In this document: positions 37,269-50,408 of the stretch, piece by piece
Numbering within the stretch: position 1 is the first letter of the stretch
Layout: each line of letters begins with the position of its first letter
Assembly: GCA_016806645.1 (NCBI GenBank)
Contig: JACSYO010000506.1
Location: 1,898,001 to 1,962,000 of the forward strand
DNA length: 64,000 nt
From: Ophiodon elongatus
Taxonomy: Eukaryota > Chordata > Actinopteri > Perciformes > Hexagrammidae
Reading direction: 5' to 3'
Position numbers and translations under genes: made by a program
The notes under the pieces: model-generated
Told to the model about the DNA's origin: nothing
The model's input: only the letters and a program-made list of their open reading frames with translations
Databases searched by the model: none

Positions 37269-40200
37269 ACAGACTGTTTCAATCAGGGACCGGACCAGGA
37301 AGAACCAGTCACCAGTGTCCAAAATGAGAAAAGGGCTGCCCTACTGCCCCAGGTCCAGACAGACAATGGAGAGACATCTTTTCGGTCTCGTCATAAAATC
37401 GCAGCTCGCTCTCTGTCCGCCCCATGTACCTGTCTTCGTCCATGCCGCCGGAGGTTTTAAAGGGAAAGTCGTAGTGTTTACATCATGGATTCTTTGTATT
37501 TTTTTGTCAAAGGGAGAGAAGAAGTGCATCGTGGCCCACTTCTCTGCAAGATGGAGCAGGTTGTTTATATGTGAATTTTACAGACTAAGATGTATTTATG
37601 ATAAGCTATATTGTTAACTTATTTATGGTTCAGACTGATCTGAAAAGAAATAATGGATACAGTGAGTCTTTCAAAAAAGATATTTTGTGTATGTGTGTAC
37701 GTGTTACCTTATCAGCTCAAAAGACTGTTTCCATGTTGTCAGATGGTTGTTCATTCATTTTTGTAATCATTAGACATCAATGCTTCAAGTAGGTTACACA
37801 GTTATGCAGACACTGTCAGACTTCTATAGGCAAGAAGAGATTAACACCATTAGCCACTGGTTAATGGTTGTCTAATGTATGCTACCAAGGTCCTTTTGGA
37901 GTTTTTTTATGGAGGCTGGTGAATTTTGGGATTCAACTGCAGCTATGTCCAGTGGTCAAAAAAAAAAGTAATGTCCTTGTTCATAAGGATTAAAAAAGCA
38001 AAAGTAACCATCTTTTTATAGGAACAACCAAATGTTGATGTATGTTCAGCCAAATATGTGGTTTTATATTGTCGTATGGGGAGTACTGCGGTCTGAGGGG
38101 ATGCGACCCCACAAGAAGAGCTATATTTAGATTTATTTTTGCCTCCGATGTGGGAACATGACGATGTCAAGACTCAGCATTGCTGCTGTTCTACATGGTC
38201 TGATCCTCAAGCCAGTATTTACCCCAGCAGTGGATTTGCCTTGTGTGGTTCCAATCAGCTTAGTGCGAGGTGAATGCGTCAAGGAATTTAAGATTGAGTT
38301 TTCTCAGCTCCAAGATGCCAAAGGGCAACTTCAAGTGGCTTCCTTTTCAGATGAAACCAGATCCAGTTGTTTGAAAATGGAAAGTTTTATTTGCCAAAAA
38401 ATGCAATTAAATCAGGTAATGGACCGGTTTGAGTCTATGAGTTCGGGTGGTGATACATTAGCACATTTTAATGCAATATAGTGCAGAAAGTTGCCACTTG
38501 TGTCACTTCCCAAAGTCTTAAAACTACTGCAAAACATCTACCCTTTATGAAAACATAAAGTCCCTGAGGACGGACCTCAAACAGACACTGCTCTGTTTAC
38601 CATGTCGTACTGCATGACGGAAATGGGGATCTTTGCACTGTGTGACAGCTCTCACTTTGAGGCGGATATCGGGTTAGTATTTGGTCCCCAGTGCATGATG
38701 TAAACCGAAACATCAACCTCTTCTTTCACTTGGTTTTTATGGGCGGTTTTTTGGCAGATTCTCACTTGATTTCATGTGAGTTTACTTGTTTACTTGCACA
38801 TTTGAATATGCCCGACTGAATTTGGGACTTTGAGGTTTTACTGTTTGAGGTGTTTGAACGCCGAAACCCCTTTTTAACCACAGCCTGAACGTTGTAATGT
38901 CCCAATGTTACAATACTGGTGTTCGCCAGGAGAGTTAGGAAAGTAAATGCCGTGCTCTGTTAATTGTTTTTTTGCAAGTATGTGTTAGTCTGTTTTCATG
39001 GTGATATTGGAAATACTGTATTCTGTTGATATGTACAGAGGTATTTGTGTTCAGTATGTGGAGCTGCTTCGAAGCAGTTTCTCCTGATTTAATTAGGATA
39101 CAACCTTTAGTTGGACTACTGTGTGCATTTAAACACACTCCCTCATCTTCTTCCATTTTAATGCACTCTGAATTTGAACCAAAGCATTAACTTCAAGGTA
39201 GCTGCTCTAAGCTGTATGAGATATTTCCTTTCATGCAAATATGCAAAGAAATGCTTCATATACTTCAAGGTTTTTTTTTTTTTTGTTTGTTTTGTCCAAC
39301 AAGCTCAGATAATTATTTTGTTAAGAGATTCTTTATAGGATTTGAAATATCCATATCGAGCACATTATCATGCTTAAAACTATGCATCACTTGTCACTAT
39401 TCGTCTCGCTTTTTGCCATTTCAAAAAAGACCTCGCCAAATGGGTCCAAACATAATGCGTAAAAGGGGCGCCATGTACATATACTGTACTTTTACCCTCA
39501 CAGCATCAGCCACAATAGAATCCGTTGCCCGAATGGAAATCTAGAATCCTTGGATCTGAACACTGCAAAGCTCTTGTCTAACTTAGTTCGCATGAGCTCC
39601 CCGTTGCTGCCTCATTAAGCCTCTTTTCTTTTGTTTGGGTGTATTAATAGCTCAAGAGGAGGAAGAGGAAAAGTGGCCTATATTGAGCTCCCCTCTGGGA
39701 GCCAGGCTCTATTAGCTGATGTGCTGCAGTGCTGTTTGTTCCAAAGAAAATACCGTACGCTACACACTGCCTCTGTGGGACCCAGCTCATTTTTCTTTGT
39801 GGGGAAAATAACAGTATATCAAAGGAAAGGGTTGGTTTTGTACCAACGTCTCTCGAGGGCTGATATTTAAAACTAGGTTTCCCCCTTTGATTTAAATAGA
39901 GAAGCCAGTTTTCTGTTGACGTCCTATTGGCTGTGATACATTTTTGTTTATTGGTTCCCCCGGAAATTGAACGAAAGGTCATTTTCCTGCGTACAGTGCT
40001 TCCTCCTTTTTCTGCTTTTCTGAGTTCAGGTTGAAAGTATCCCGCCCGAAAAGAGAAACCTTTGTACCTTTTTTTTTTGCAGCATTAACTAGAGGGCCCG
40101 ATAGTTTGGACTGTTGTATAAATAAGTGACTGATGTTGTGCATTTTAGAGTCAAAAGCAAAGGATTTGTGGACGTTCCTACTTCTGTACTTCTGTCAGTA

Positions 40201-40537
40201 GAGTCATGTTTGTGCTTTCGAGACGGATGTTGGTGCCAAAGCTGGAGGTGTCATGGTGCTGTTGTGGATATATTGTTTGTGAAAGTGATACTTTTCTTGA
40301 GACAGATGCTGCGACTAGTGTGGCTCTGAGATCACACGGAGCTGTCCGCGGTGCTGAAGTAACCAAACTTCTGGTGGTGCTGCAAAAACAAGTAGCTTTC
40401 CACAAGGACCCGTAATAATGTGGTCCTTCAAAGCAGTGAGAAAGAGGAGTGCTTATCCCCTGAGGGTCACATGAAGTACACTGTGGGGTACCTGGATAAG
40501 TTTAAGAACTGGGAGTTATTGCTAAGGAGGGAACACG

Positions 40538-40582
<45 letters not shown>
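40538..40582. repeat. (CA)n microsatellite
   Basis: About 22 CA units. Confidence 0.95.
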
Positions 40583-40585
<3 letters not shown>

Positions 40586-41442
40586 ATTACAAAGTGGTAT
40601 GAGGCTGATCTTAAAGGGGAAACCCTCTGATTTTACGCATCAAAGACTGTTTTGGGGTCTTTGGGAGTAGTACTGCATATAAAGCGTTTTATGGCAAAAT
40701 ATAATAGATTTCTTTTCAAGTTATGTCACTTCGGCACGTCGGTGTCAGTTTGGGCTGAAGACCACAAGTTTAAAAATGAAAGAAATCTGAGGGTGCGGAG
40801 TTACAACGAAGTGAGTTTACCGGACCAGACATGGTATTAAATGTTTTTTATAATTAATAGTGTCAAATGACATCCAGGTTTATATCAACTTCAGACATAA
40901 AAGCTTGGGAAGCACTGCTTTAATGAGTCAGTTTCACTCAAATTACTACAACAAACACTTTTCATCGGAGCGTTTTCTGTCAGTTTAAATGAGAAAAGTT
41001 CACAATATGTTGTGTGGATTATCCACAGTGACTGGGACATTGTTTCTGGAAATAGAAATTACAGTTTTAAAGGTAATGTTCCCGACGCTGGGAGCGTCAC
41101 AAACGCATAAAACCAAAGCTAGATACCACTTTTGAGAAAATACTGTATGCTTGTCTTGGAATTTGGCTGAACGGACCCTTTAATGATCCATATTAGTCAA
41201 AACACACGGTCAGCTACAGAGCGGCACTGTCGTCTCGCTCAAAGACACTTCAGCAGCAACATCTGGACTTGAACATGTGTATTTATTAGGTTTACTCAGC
41301 CCAGTGTTTCTCTATTGTTCACAGATTAATGAGGAAGATTTAGTGTTTTGTTTTGATGAAGGAAACATTGATGCTTTTCTGTAAAACAAACTTTTTTAAA
41401 AGATGTCATTCAGTTCTCATGCCAGCTTGTCACTTTAGACAT

Positions 41443-41443
41443 G

Positions 41444-41477
<34 letters not shown>
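41443..41477. repeat. (ATC)n microsatellite
   Basis: Eleven or so ATC units. Confidence 0.93.
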
Positions 41478-41478
<1 letters not shown>

Positions 41479-41972
41479 CCTCTTCGTCACCATCATGCAT
41501 GTGCTACTGCTTGATTCCTGTCAATATTTCTCAATGTCCATTGATCCTGATCATATCCTCGTCATATTGTTCCTGAAGCGTGTCAACAAGTACTGTAGCA
41601 GTGATTCCCTTTTGAGATTGGTCAATATTAAACTGTTTAAAAACACGCAATCAAGCTTTAAAAAGGCAAAACTTTGCACTTGTATCTTCTTTTTATCATG
41701 CGATTGATTTTTGTAAAAAAAAAAAAAAAAAGGAAAAAAATGTCTCTTTTGATTTTGTGCCGGTTCAGATGTTTAACTTATTCATCTGTCTGTTTCCGTT
41801 GTTGGCTGCCGGCCAGCATTTCTGAGACGATAGCATAATATAAACCTCAACGCCGAATAGTACTTTTACTGCAAGGATACACCTGCTTTCTTAGGGCACT
41901 GTGAACTTCATCATTCAGGTCTTTAGGCACACCATTGATATTATGAGGGGAAAAAAACACCTTGATTTGCTT

Positions 41973-41978
41973 CAATAA
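41973..41978 (+). terminator. rps6ka5: Candidate distal poly(A) signal of rps6ka5
   Basis: AATAAA in a T-rich context, 5 kb after the stop codon. It is the first strong hexamer I noticed downstream. Confidence 0.35.
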
Positions 41979-41990
41979 ATGCTTTACTTA

Positions 41991-44700
41991 GTGGCTGAAT
42001 GCATCTGTACATTTAATAACCTGAAACCAGTCATAGTGAGTCTTTTAATAGACATTTGGTTTCATTTTCATGTGTATTACTGAAGATATTTTGTGATACC
42101 AGGATTTGTGTGTACGAGTTGTCAGAAGGGTGATACATGTAAAAGACCATTTATTGATCTTGACTAATAAATTAGGTACAAATCTTTTTTTGTATTTAAA
42201 AAATGGTTTAAAAGGCATGTTAGGAGACATGGGGACTTTATTTCAGCGAGCAGCCTCTAGATGGCAGTGTTTAATAAAGTGCCACTCTGAGAACAGTTTC
42301 CTGTGCAGCATGAACTCGATTCAGACTTTTATTCATAGATGAGTCAAATATAAGATTGTGTTGAATATGCTTCAAAAGTAAAAAATATAATTTGTCATGT
42401 TGTCTAGCAGGACTAGAGATTTATGTCTATGTTAAATGCATATTTATAACCAAATTAAGATGTGTGTCAAAAGAGTGAACTGTAAGTACTGTAAATGTCC
42501 AGTTATATTATTTTTGTGCTCTGATTAAAATAGTTATATGCAGTGTGGACCTGACGAAAGGTTTCCAGTCTATTTAAAAAAAAAAAGAAGGGATTTTAGG
42601 ATGCATCCAGATTTGATATTGTATGACAAATATACAAGAGTGAGACTTCAGAGGAAGATCTGAATTAACTCTCATGTGGGCGATAAGAGAATCATGATCA
42701 TGTGTAAAGTAACAATAAAGAACAGTGTTCGTGTTTGTAGATTGTTCCTGTTTAGTGTTATCCGTCAACAAATACTTATTTTAGAAGTTAAGGGCTTGAA
42801 TCCTTTTAGAAAACATGCAACTGTTGTCACATGTTGCAATAAAAATAAATATATATTACATATCTTCTCCACTTGGGCTACCACTATTGATTATTTTCAT
42901 TATCAAGTATTAATTGATTAATCGTTTCACTTTAAAATATCATAATTGGGGAATCACTATTGCTCAAAAGCAAAACTGACTTATTCATATTGTTTTGGTT
43001 TCTTTTCTACCCAACAGCCCAAATCCCAAAGATATTAATTTTACTACCAGAACACTAAGAAAACCAGAAGAGCTACTCACATGTGAGAAGCTAAAACCAG
43101 TGAGTCTTTGGCATTTTTTGCTAAATAATTAAATAAAGGAATGATTATTAAAGTGGTGGCTGATTGCTTTGGACTGTGGATAACTAATGGACTAATTGTG
43201 GCAGCTCTTTTCTCCACAGAGGATAAAGCTTCACGTTGTCTTCGCTGGTGTGTACTCCCATGTGCTGACGGGGAGTCAGCTGGACTGCTTGTGTCAAATC
43301 TGCTTATTGTTAAAAAGTTACTTATCAATATTGGTGATATTTGAGGTTTTGGTGTTGAGCAGGTTAACACACAAGAGGGAAGCTCCACTACAGATATTTG
43401 TTTTTTAGGTGACAAAAGTCAATATACTCCCAAACCAAACCAGTAATTTGTCACCAGGGAGGCTCTGAATCAATGCATTGAACAGGTCAAAGGTCATCTA
43501 CGTGCACAGTCGCGCAAATAATTATCTTCCTCTGCTTTTTCTATCATCAAATCTAAATGTCACTCAAGACGAGTCAGCGGGAGTTATGTTTAAGTGCAGT
43601 GTACGGTGGCTTATGTAGGTCACGAGCAGCTTGATACAGTACTTCTGCACAATATTTAAAAAGCAATGCAGATTTTTTTATGCACGACTTTCAATCCACT
43701 TACTGTGGTTTCACCCCGCTTGTAACTGCGGTATATGCAACAATACGGATGGAGCACTCACAGAGCACTTTCGCCTGGCAAATTTTGCAATGCGGATGTC
43801 AATATGGACGTTCAGCAGGAAAAACTCATTACACGGTGTATCCTGTGTGTGTGTGTGCATGATACCTATTTTCTTTGAAATCTCTCTGCACTAAAATACT
43901 ATCCATTACTAAATACCGTGTTGTGTGCTGTGGTCAAGTATTCAGATGGAAGGTCTGCACTCTAAAATCCATCATTGTGGGGTTTTTTTTAGGGGGGCTA
44001 TTGGCTAATATATCAAGAAAGACTAAATTACACCCAGAAAGAACAACATTTAAAAATCCTTTTCCACAGACTCAAAAGGAAGTGTAAGTATAAGATATGG
44101 TCAGTGGATTATTAATTTTTTTGTGCTTAAATACATAGTAGACTTTTTCTTATAGTGATTTCTGATGCAGTTTTGAAATATAGAGAATAAGAAAAGAAGA
44201 AAAAAAATATATATTTAGTATATAGTGTATATATATTAGTAAAGTCAAAACAATGTGAACCTTTGTTTGTTGTTGTATGAGAGCATAATTTTGGCCCATT
44301 TATGCAAAGCACTGTTTTGTTCACCTTCAAAGCACTCTGTAAACAACCTGAAACAATTCTACTTTCATATCAACATGTATTGATGTCAACTGCATTTCCA
44401 AAAGACTCTCCGCATCTGTCAGTAAAAATTCTCATTTGCTGATTTTATGATGAAGTGATGTTGGAGTTGAATGTGGGACTACTTGTCATTATGACACTCA
44501 AAAGGGAGAAGAAACCTTGGAAATGACACATTCATATAAGTTATAACAACGCAAAACAAGTCAAATCAACAGTTCGTGCTCACCAATGACTACAAGGTGT
44601 CGGATGGGGTTGGAGCAGGAGTGGAAGTAATGAATTACATTTACTCTCGTTGCTGGCATGAAGTGGTATTTTTGTGAACTTGCTAGTCTACTTTTTTGGA
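41991..44700. other. Intergenic, no gene seen
   Basis: AT-rich. About 42878-42930 (ATTGATTATTTTCATTATCAAG, then TTGATTAATCGTTT) looks like a fragment of a common fish DNA-transposon derivative. Nothing else can be supported. Confidence 0.55.
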
Positions 44701-44732
44701 GTTTTAAAAAAAAAAAAAAAAAAGTATTGTAC

Positions 44733-44853
44733 ATTCAATTCAATTCAATTTATTTTCTTTAATGGGGAGAAAGGGGGAAGAAACCTGAGGGAGAGCAACA
44801 GAGGAGGATCCCTCTCCCCGGATGGACAGAAGTACAATGGATGTCATGTGTAT
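44733..44853 (-). repeat. Interspersed repeat, AATTGAATT-tailed family, copy C (internally deleted)
   Basis: CATTCAATTCAATTCAATT tail, then GGGAGAAAGGGGGAAGAAAC, GAGCAACAGAGGAGGATCC and GGATGGACAGAAGTACAATG, the reverse complement of copy A with the middle third missing. Confidence 0.8.
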
Positions 44854-44989
44854 TGCGACATTTCACGTCTGTTACAGATGTCTGCCGCACGAGGGCAGAG
44901 CACCAGAGAGGAGCACCGGAGAGGCAACACTCGTCTCTCGTCTGAAAACCCCGGAAGTGATACAGTTTTTAAACCGGGTTCAACAAGGG

Positions 44990-45290
44990 TGCGGTCGCAC
45001 CTGCATTTAATCCCGTTCTGATGAAGGCGCGCCCTACTCTGCCTCTGATTGGTTTACCGTAAATCCCTAACCAATCACACTCCTCCTCCCTAAACCTAAC
45101 CGATCCAATCAGCAAAGGCGACGCGTACTAGCCAATCAACGGCCGAGTAGGCCGGGTTATAACCGTCGTTTGTGTTTTTTTTTTTTTAAAGTGAGAATCG
45201 TAAATTAGCGCCCGGATGTGGCGGTTTGAGAACGGTCGAAAATGCACAATTCAATAAAATTACGAATGATATCGTGACGGTGTATCGTTA
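44990..45290. repeat. Possible dispersed repeat, CCAATCA-rich
   Basis: GC-richer island with several CCAATCA words (about 45070, 45104 and 45132) and CCCTAAACCTAACC. It resembles fish transposon or satellite sequence but could also be an orphan promoter-like island. No open frame. Confidence 0.35.
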
Positions 45291-45584
45291 ATATCGGGAT
45301 GAGTGTATCTCAGCACAGGGGAAAGAAGAAAGGTTACACCTGCCTCAATTAAAAGTGACCCAAAACACACACACGCGCACACACACGCCCAGGTGTTAGG
45401 TAAACAACAGGTGTATGCTCATGTTTTATGCCCTCGTTCAGCCCGAAATGTTTGAAACGTTGAGGAGCGCAGTGGGACCAGAGAGGCCGAGTGGACTGGT
45501 TTTAGACCAGAGAAGTTGAATCTAGAGCAGGGGGAGCCGGAAGGACACCAGGCTGACAGAATGACGTTCACACAGGGGAGTACA

Positions 45585-45630
45585 ACAACCACAACCACAA
45601 CAATAACAACAACAACAACAACAACAACAT
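45585..45630. repeat. (ACA)n microsatellite
   Basis: ACA triplets, partly interrupted. Confidence 0.92.
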
Positions 45631-45773
45631 ACTCGTTGATGGGTGTAACTCTAAAAGTGTGCAGCTCTCTTTTTGCTTGTGTGTTTGTGGGCTTCTGTGG
45701 AGGTTGTATAGTCTTTACATTTCTGTATTGTCTGCCTTGATGATGTTTTATTCTATATTTATTAATTATCTGT

Positions 45774-45774
45774 C

Positions 45775-45808
<34 letters not shown>

Positions 45809-45812
45809 TATA
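45774..45812. repeat. (TA)n microsatellite
   Basis: TA dinucleotides with one CACA interruption. Confidence 0.93.
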
Positions 45813-45814
45813 AC

Positions 45815-46960
45815 ACTGTTGGTTATTTTTTTTAATCTAAGCTTTTTTGGTTAATTATTGTAAATGTAAACAAAGAAAGGCAGTTTTTTTATTATTTATA
45901 ATTGATTGATTGGAAGTTGTGTGATGTTGTTCCACAACTGTGTAAGTTGACATGTTAATACACTTAAGATTGTGCCTAAATAATTTTTGTCATTAATAAT
46001 TATGTCACATAACATTGTTATCATCATCGTATTTATTGCATTTTGTGCCAGTAAGTTTACTGCTACTTGAGTAAAAATATTCTAGTACTTCCGTCCCTGA
46101 GTCATGGTTCTCTGCAGTTATTTCACACGAGAGTCAGAAAAACATTTCTTTATGGACTTTGCTTTGTCAATCGTCATGTTTGAACAGAAAAAGGTTATCA
46201 AAAGTTACCTAATTTGTTACCAGGAAGATTACTATATATAACCTCTAAAGTAAATAATACACTCCTTATTTTACAAGTAACAATCAAATTAAAAAGCAAT
46301 AAAACACACAATTACTCAATGCAATTCATTTAGGGGTTTTGCTGCTTCAGCGTATGGTCTGGTATGACCATAAGCTAATTTCAACAAACTTTTTAATTAT
46401 TTTCTACTTGTACTGTTACGCTACATTTTAGCATTTGTCATTATCCTGTAACTATCACTTGTTGCCACCATTGCTGCTGTTCAGCAAACGTTACATAGAT
46501 TGACTTCTACCCGTCTGTTTGGGGCTCTCGGTAGGTAGTATTGCTGTTTGCAGTTGTGGGGAAGAGTTTTATTTTGGGGCAGGGCTGAGTTGAGTTTTTT
46601 TGCAATTACAACAAATGTCAGGAAAGTGCTATGGTTAATTGAGTACCGAACAGACAACATTCAATACAGCAAAATTCTAAAACAGTGGTATAAATGAAAT
46701 AAAAGAAAACATGAAATAGAATATAGATAAGATAAGCTAATAACAATAAGGAAAGCTATGTTGAAATGCCAAAGGTTTACAATCCTGATGTTAAATAAGA
46801 TGTTAAAACACACAAAATACCAAGAATTCCATAAGCTGAAAACAAGTTGTCCACACAGTTGAATACACCTCCTCCCAGAGGACGTTTCCTCAAATGGGGG
46901 AGCTGAGAGATGAATACACAATGGGACAGGACATGATGGAGGAGTTTGAGCTCTGAGCTG
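45815..46960. other. Intergenic, no gene seen
   Basis: AT-rich with nothing recognisable except short ACTTGAGTAAAAATA words near 46065 that resemble a hAT-like repeat fragment. Confidence 0.5.
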
Positions 46961-46964
46961 GTGT

Positions 46965-47001
<37 letters not shown>
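46965..47001. repeat. (GT)n microsatellite
   Basis: About 18 GT units. Confidence 0.95.
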
Positions 47002-47002
<1 letters not shown>

Positions 47003-47254
47003 TGGTCTAGCTTCACTATACTTGATGGGACTGACTCTTGACACCCCACCAGTCCTGTGCAGATGTTTTTGAACCAGCTCTCGTCGTGATTTTTGGTTCT
47101 CTGCTTAAGATTAGGGACTGGGGATACGTTTATGGTAAGCCAGCAGGAAATGAATGTAAGCCAAGGCAATGTTCTCTCAAGTATGGCAAAACCAATGAGA
47201 GTGTGTGTGTGTGTGTGTCTGGTTGCTTGTGTGTTTCAGAGGGTGGGGTTTAGG

Positions 47255-47760
47255 ACTGTAGAGGGGTGAAGTGCCTCCAATCCTTGGGAGTGGAACGCAT
47301 TTCCTTTTGTTGCCCTCCAATTTTTGACTGGTTTGCCCCAGCACATGAGCATGATGGGGCTGTTTCTATTATCCAGCTTCCCAGACCTCCCCCCCACTCC
47401 CCTCCATCCATCCAACCCTGTTCTGCCTGTTCCCAAAGCGATTGGCATTCCTGGGGGCCACCAGTGAAGCAGCTTTAGAGGGAAGGCCCGCCGGCTCCTG
47501 GGTGGCCTCTTGTGCACGGGCTCCAAGGGGAGGAGACAATGTCTTATTAATTGACTGGGCGTCTTGGGCAGAGTGCAGGAATTTGCAGAAGGGGGAGACG
47601 GAAAAAGTGGGGATGAGGGATGAGCTGGGAGGGGACGGAGGGGCGGGACGACCGGGGAGATTCATTGACCTCTGTCTCAGATTTATTTCCGTTTGATTTA
47701 CATTGCTGCCTGGGAAGGCGTGACTTATAGCAATGTGGAGATGTAGCTGTAATGATCTGA
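47255..47760. promoter_or_regulatory. Candidate conserved non-coding element
   Basis: Non-repetitive, GC-balanced block in a repeat-laden desert, with TTATTAATTGACTGGG, GATTCATTGACCTCTG and TTTGATTTACATTGC. No open frame looks coding. The call rests on appearance only. Confidence 0.3.
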
Positions 47761-47969
47761 AAACCGCAGTCTTTTTTATTACTTTAAATTTAAAAAAGTC
47801 GCAGAGACATTTTCATTTCATTGTGTTGTGAACGTAAGAATGTTTCTTTATTTCCAATTACAATAACTCTGATTACACTACTACGTTAACCTCGTAGAGT
47901 TAAGCACTAATCATAGTTGATTAAAAGCCAAATATTATGACAATAAGTGCTGTGACCAGTTTTGACAAT

Positions 47970-48270
47970 TGTTGGAAAGAAACTAAATACGTTTAAATAC
48001 TGCACTTTAGTCTTGTTGAGAGGTACTTCTACTTTACTTACGTGTTTTGATTTCCTCCTGTTTTGTACTTCTACTCCATCACAAAACATGATATTTGATC
48101 AATTATGATGCAGTGTCATTGATTAAATTGCCAAAAAGTATATAAAGCAGTTAAAAGTAGTCCATCTTGACCAACTACAACATTAGAGCACTGCTTATAT
48201 TTTAATGTACAGATGAGTATTTTTTACTTTTTATAATGTATTTACATGTTGTGGCCAATACCTATACTTT
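47970..48270 (-). mobile_element. hAT-like repeat fragment
   Basis: Carries TACTTCTACTTTACTT, GTACTTCTACTCCATCA and AAGTAGTCCATCTTGACCAA, the reverse complement of interior words of the element at 50409-51452. Confidence 0.55.
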
Positions 48271-48539
48271 TAAATTAAGATAGGTTTCTAATGTGGGGAT
48301 TTTTCTTGTAATATATGAAAAGATTTATTTTAATTTTTTACTTCCATAAATTACGTGATAATTAAATTCAATATTACAGAAAACTTTATTTTCCATTAAC
48401 TTTCAAGCGTATCTTATACGTTTTGAAATTGTTTCATAAATCCGAGCACCGCATAAATGTCTCATCATAAAACATAACAACAAAATACTAGTGATTTTGG
48501 ACCGTTTCTCTGAGTCGACACGCTCACATTCTGCAGGTT

Positions 48540-48850
48540 AAAAAATGGCACACATCACGGTGGGCAGTCAGCCGTCCCTCCATAGCAGCCTCCTGGTTTT
48601 GTGCATGTTTGATGGAGTGGGACAGGTCCGGGAGGGGTTTGGGGGTGTACTATCTCCCCATGTGGTCCCCCCCCAGGTGTCCTCACCCTAATCCTGTTAC
48701 ATGTGTCCCCCATTAGCACTAATGGAGCGGCCATTGTCCCCCTGTTGTGTGCTGTTGTGCCCTCGGCCCAGTCACCTTGAGTCAGTAAACTCAGCCCTGT
48801 CATGTTTTGACTGCTTCCCACACACAGGGGTCTCCATGACGACGATGGAC
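48540..48850. promoter_or_regulatory. Candidate conserved non-coding element
   Basis: Complex sequence with CCCCATTAGCACTAATGGAG (a small inverted CATTAGcacTAATG) and CACCTTGAGTCAGTAAACTC. It directly precedes the long CA repeat. Appearance only. Confidence 0.3.
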
Positions 48851-48860
48851 ACCACCCCAC

Positions 48861-48887
48861 ACACACGCGCACACGCACGCACGCACG

Positions 48888-48964
<77 letters not shown>
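48861..48964. repeat. Long (CA)n microsatellite
   Basis: CGCA/ACGC-type start then about 37 CA units. The alternating purine-pyrimidine tract is potentially Z-DNA forming. Open frames of Val-Cys or Thr-His strings here are artefacts. Confidence 0.97.
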
Positions 48965-48966
<2 letters not shown>

Positions 48967-49069
48967 CTTCCCACCCACTGACACACAGCGCTGAGGCTGC
49001 TGGGATGCCAGATAAAGTGGGAAATAAACATATTTCCACCCCCCATGATATTTCATGTGCCCACTTTTT

Positions 49070-49700
49070 GCTCCACTAATTCTTTCATTTAGTAGAGTGT
49101 TAGAAGTGTAATGGCGCCAAAAACATAAAAATATTATACTTGATAGCTAAACAATGTTCACATTACATGTACTTAAGATTAAGGGCCTTAGCAACCGTTA
49201 TTGTTAGAAAACTATAGATGTGTGTGAACTGATCTTTTAAAGTTGTGCCCTTCAAGTTATATCAAGTTGATAAGATTAAATTAATCAAAATCACAATTAT
49301 TAATTACTCCTTAATTATTAGTTGGTGCTTTTAAATTATTATTTGCAGCGTTACCATCCTGTGTAAAACCATGTATTACTAAAAACAAGTAATCTTTCAG
49401 CTTTGTGACAATGTATTTTTCCAAGAATCAACCGAGTGTTTATTTAGTTTAAGAACAAGGAAAATGTATACTTAATCCTTCAATTAATCTGAGAAATTCA
49501 GAGTAAACTAATTGATATTGTAGTAGACAGCAGCGGCATGTACACTTTTCTATATTCTACTAACAAGTTATATAATCAGCTGTTTGGCTATAAAATGTCC
49601 TCATCTTGGTTTGCATGCATTAAAATCCGCTGCCTCTGTTTCCTCCTCTAAACATACATTTAGATGAACCTCTTTTTAAAACAATATAGAACAGAATGAC
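49070..49700. other. Intergenic, AT-rich, nothing recognised
   Basis: No repeat, exon or structured element seen. Confidence 0.5.
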
Positions 49701-49705
49701 GTAGT

Positions 49706-49754
49706 GTGCGTGCGTGCGTGCGTGCGTGCATGTACGTGTGTGTGTGTGTGTGTG
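49706..49754. repeat. (TGCG)n and (GT)n microsatellite
   Basis: GTGCGTGCGTGC units followed by GT dinucleotides. Confidence 0.93.
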
Positions 49755-50408
49755 AGGGAAAGAGCAGAGGCTGCAAAAGGAGAGCAGGACGGTGTGTATT
49801 GGGCCGTCTTGTTTGGTGCATTTTCAGGTGACCCGTCCCCCGCGCTGCATCCATCATGCAGAGACTGATTGAGCTGACCTTCAGGCCTGCCCCGTCGACC
49901 CCAGGGCTTCCTGTTCTTTGTCAGCCTCTCACAATACCGCTGGTATCACACAGACAGGGGAGGTCTGAGAACCAACCAAGGGAGTCCACCCAGGCCGAGG
50001 CGGGTGGGGTGAGGTGGAGGGGAGCAGGGGTAGAGAGGGTCTTCGGGGAGGGAGCTGAGGACCCCCTTTTCAATTTCACTCGGTCTTTCCAAATGAGAGA
50101 AAAGGCAGAGAGTGGTGTTCTCTGTCACCCTGCCACACAGGGACCTTTAAAAAGCAGCCTCAGTGGTTTCTCAAGTGAGGTGTCTTCTCAAGAGACAAAA
50201 AAGAGGAAAAGAATGAGTGGGCGAAGAATTTAATTGTGGTCCTGTGTGAGGGACTGGCAGTGGGAGGATGGCCACTCTAGCATTTGTAAAGGGCCCCGCT
50301 AGTTTACTTGTGCTTCTTCTGTGCGTCTCTTTGGCCCTGTGAAATCTGAGGTGGGCTCAAGAAGAGAAGTGACATCACTGATCTTTCTCAGGTAACTCTC
50401 ACTCACAG

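Larger units (their letters stand above)
36974..41990 (+). other. rps6ka5: Probable long rps6ka5 3' UTR
   Basis: No other gene follows for several kb. The sequence has a (TC)n run (37209-37264), a (CA)n run (about 40538-40582) and an (ATC)n run (about 41446-41475). A strong AATAAA is at 41973-41978 (TTCAATAAATGC), with others near 42165, 42272 and 42713. The 3' end is not determined; only the first few hundred bases can be assigned with any certainty. A 107-codon open frame at 38158-38481 has no recognisable homology. Confidence 0.4.

Noticed and set aside
38158..38481. 107-codon open frame in the rps6ka5 3' region
   Set aside because: No recognisable domain and no splice partner; it lies in the probable 3' UTR.
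44674..45021. 115-codon open frame
   Set aside because: Runs through interspersed repeat copy C; not a gene.
48555..49056. Val-Cys and Thr-His rich open frames
   Set aside because: Produced by the CA/GT microsatellite at 48861-48964; the same holds near 46970, 55700, 56680 and 59090.
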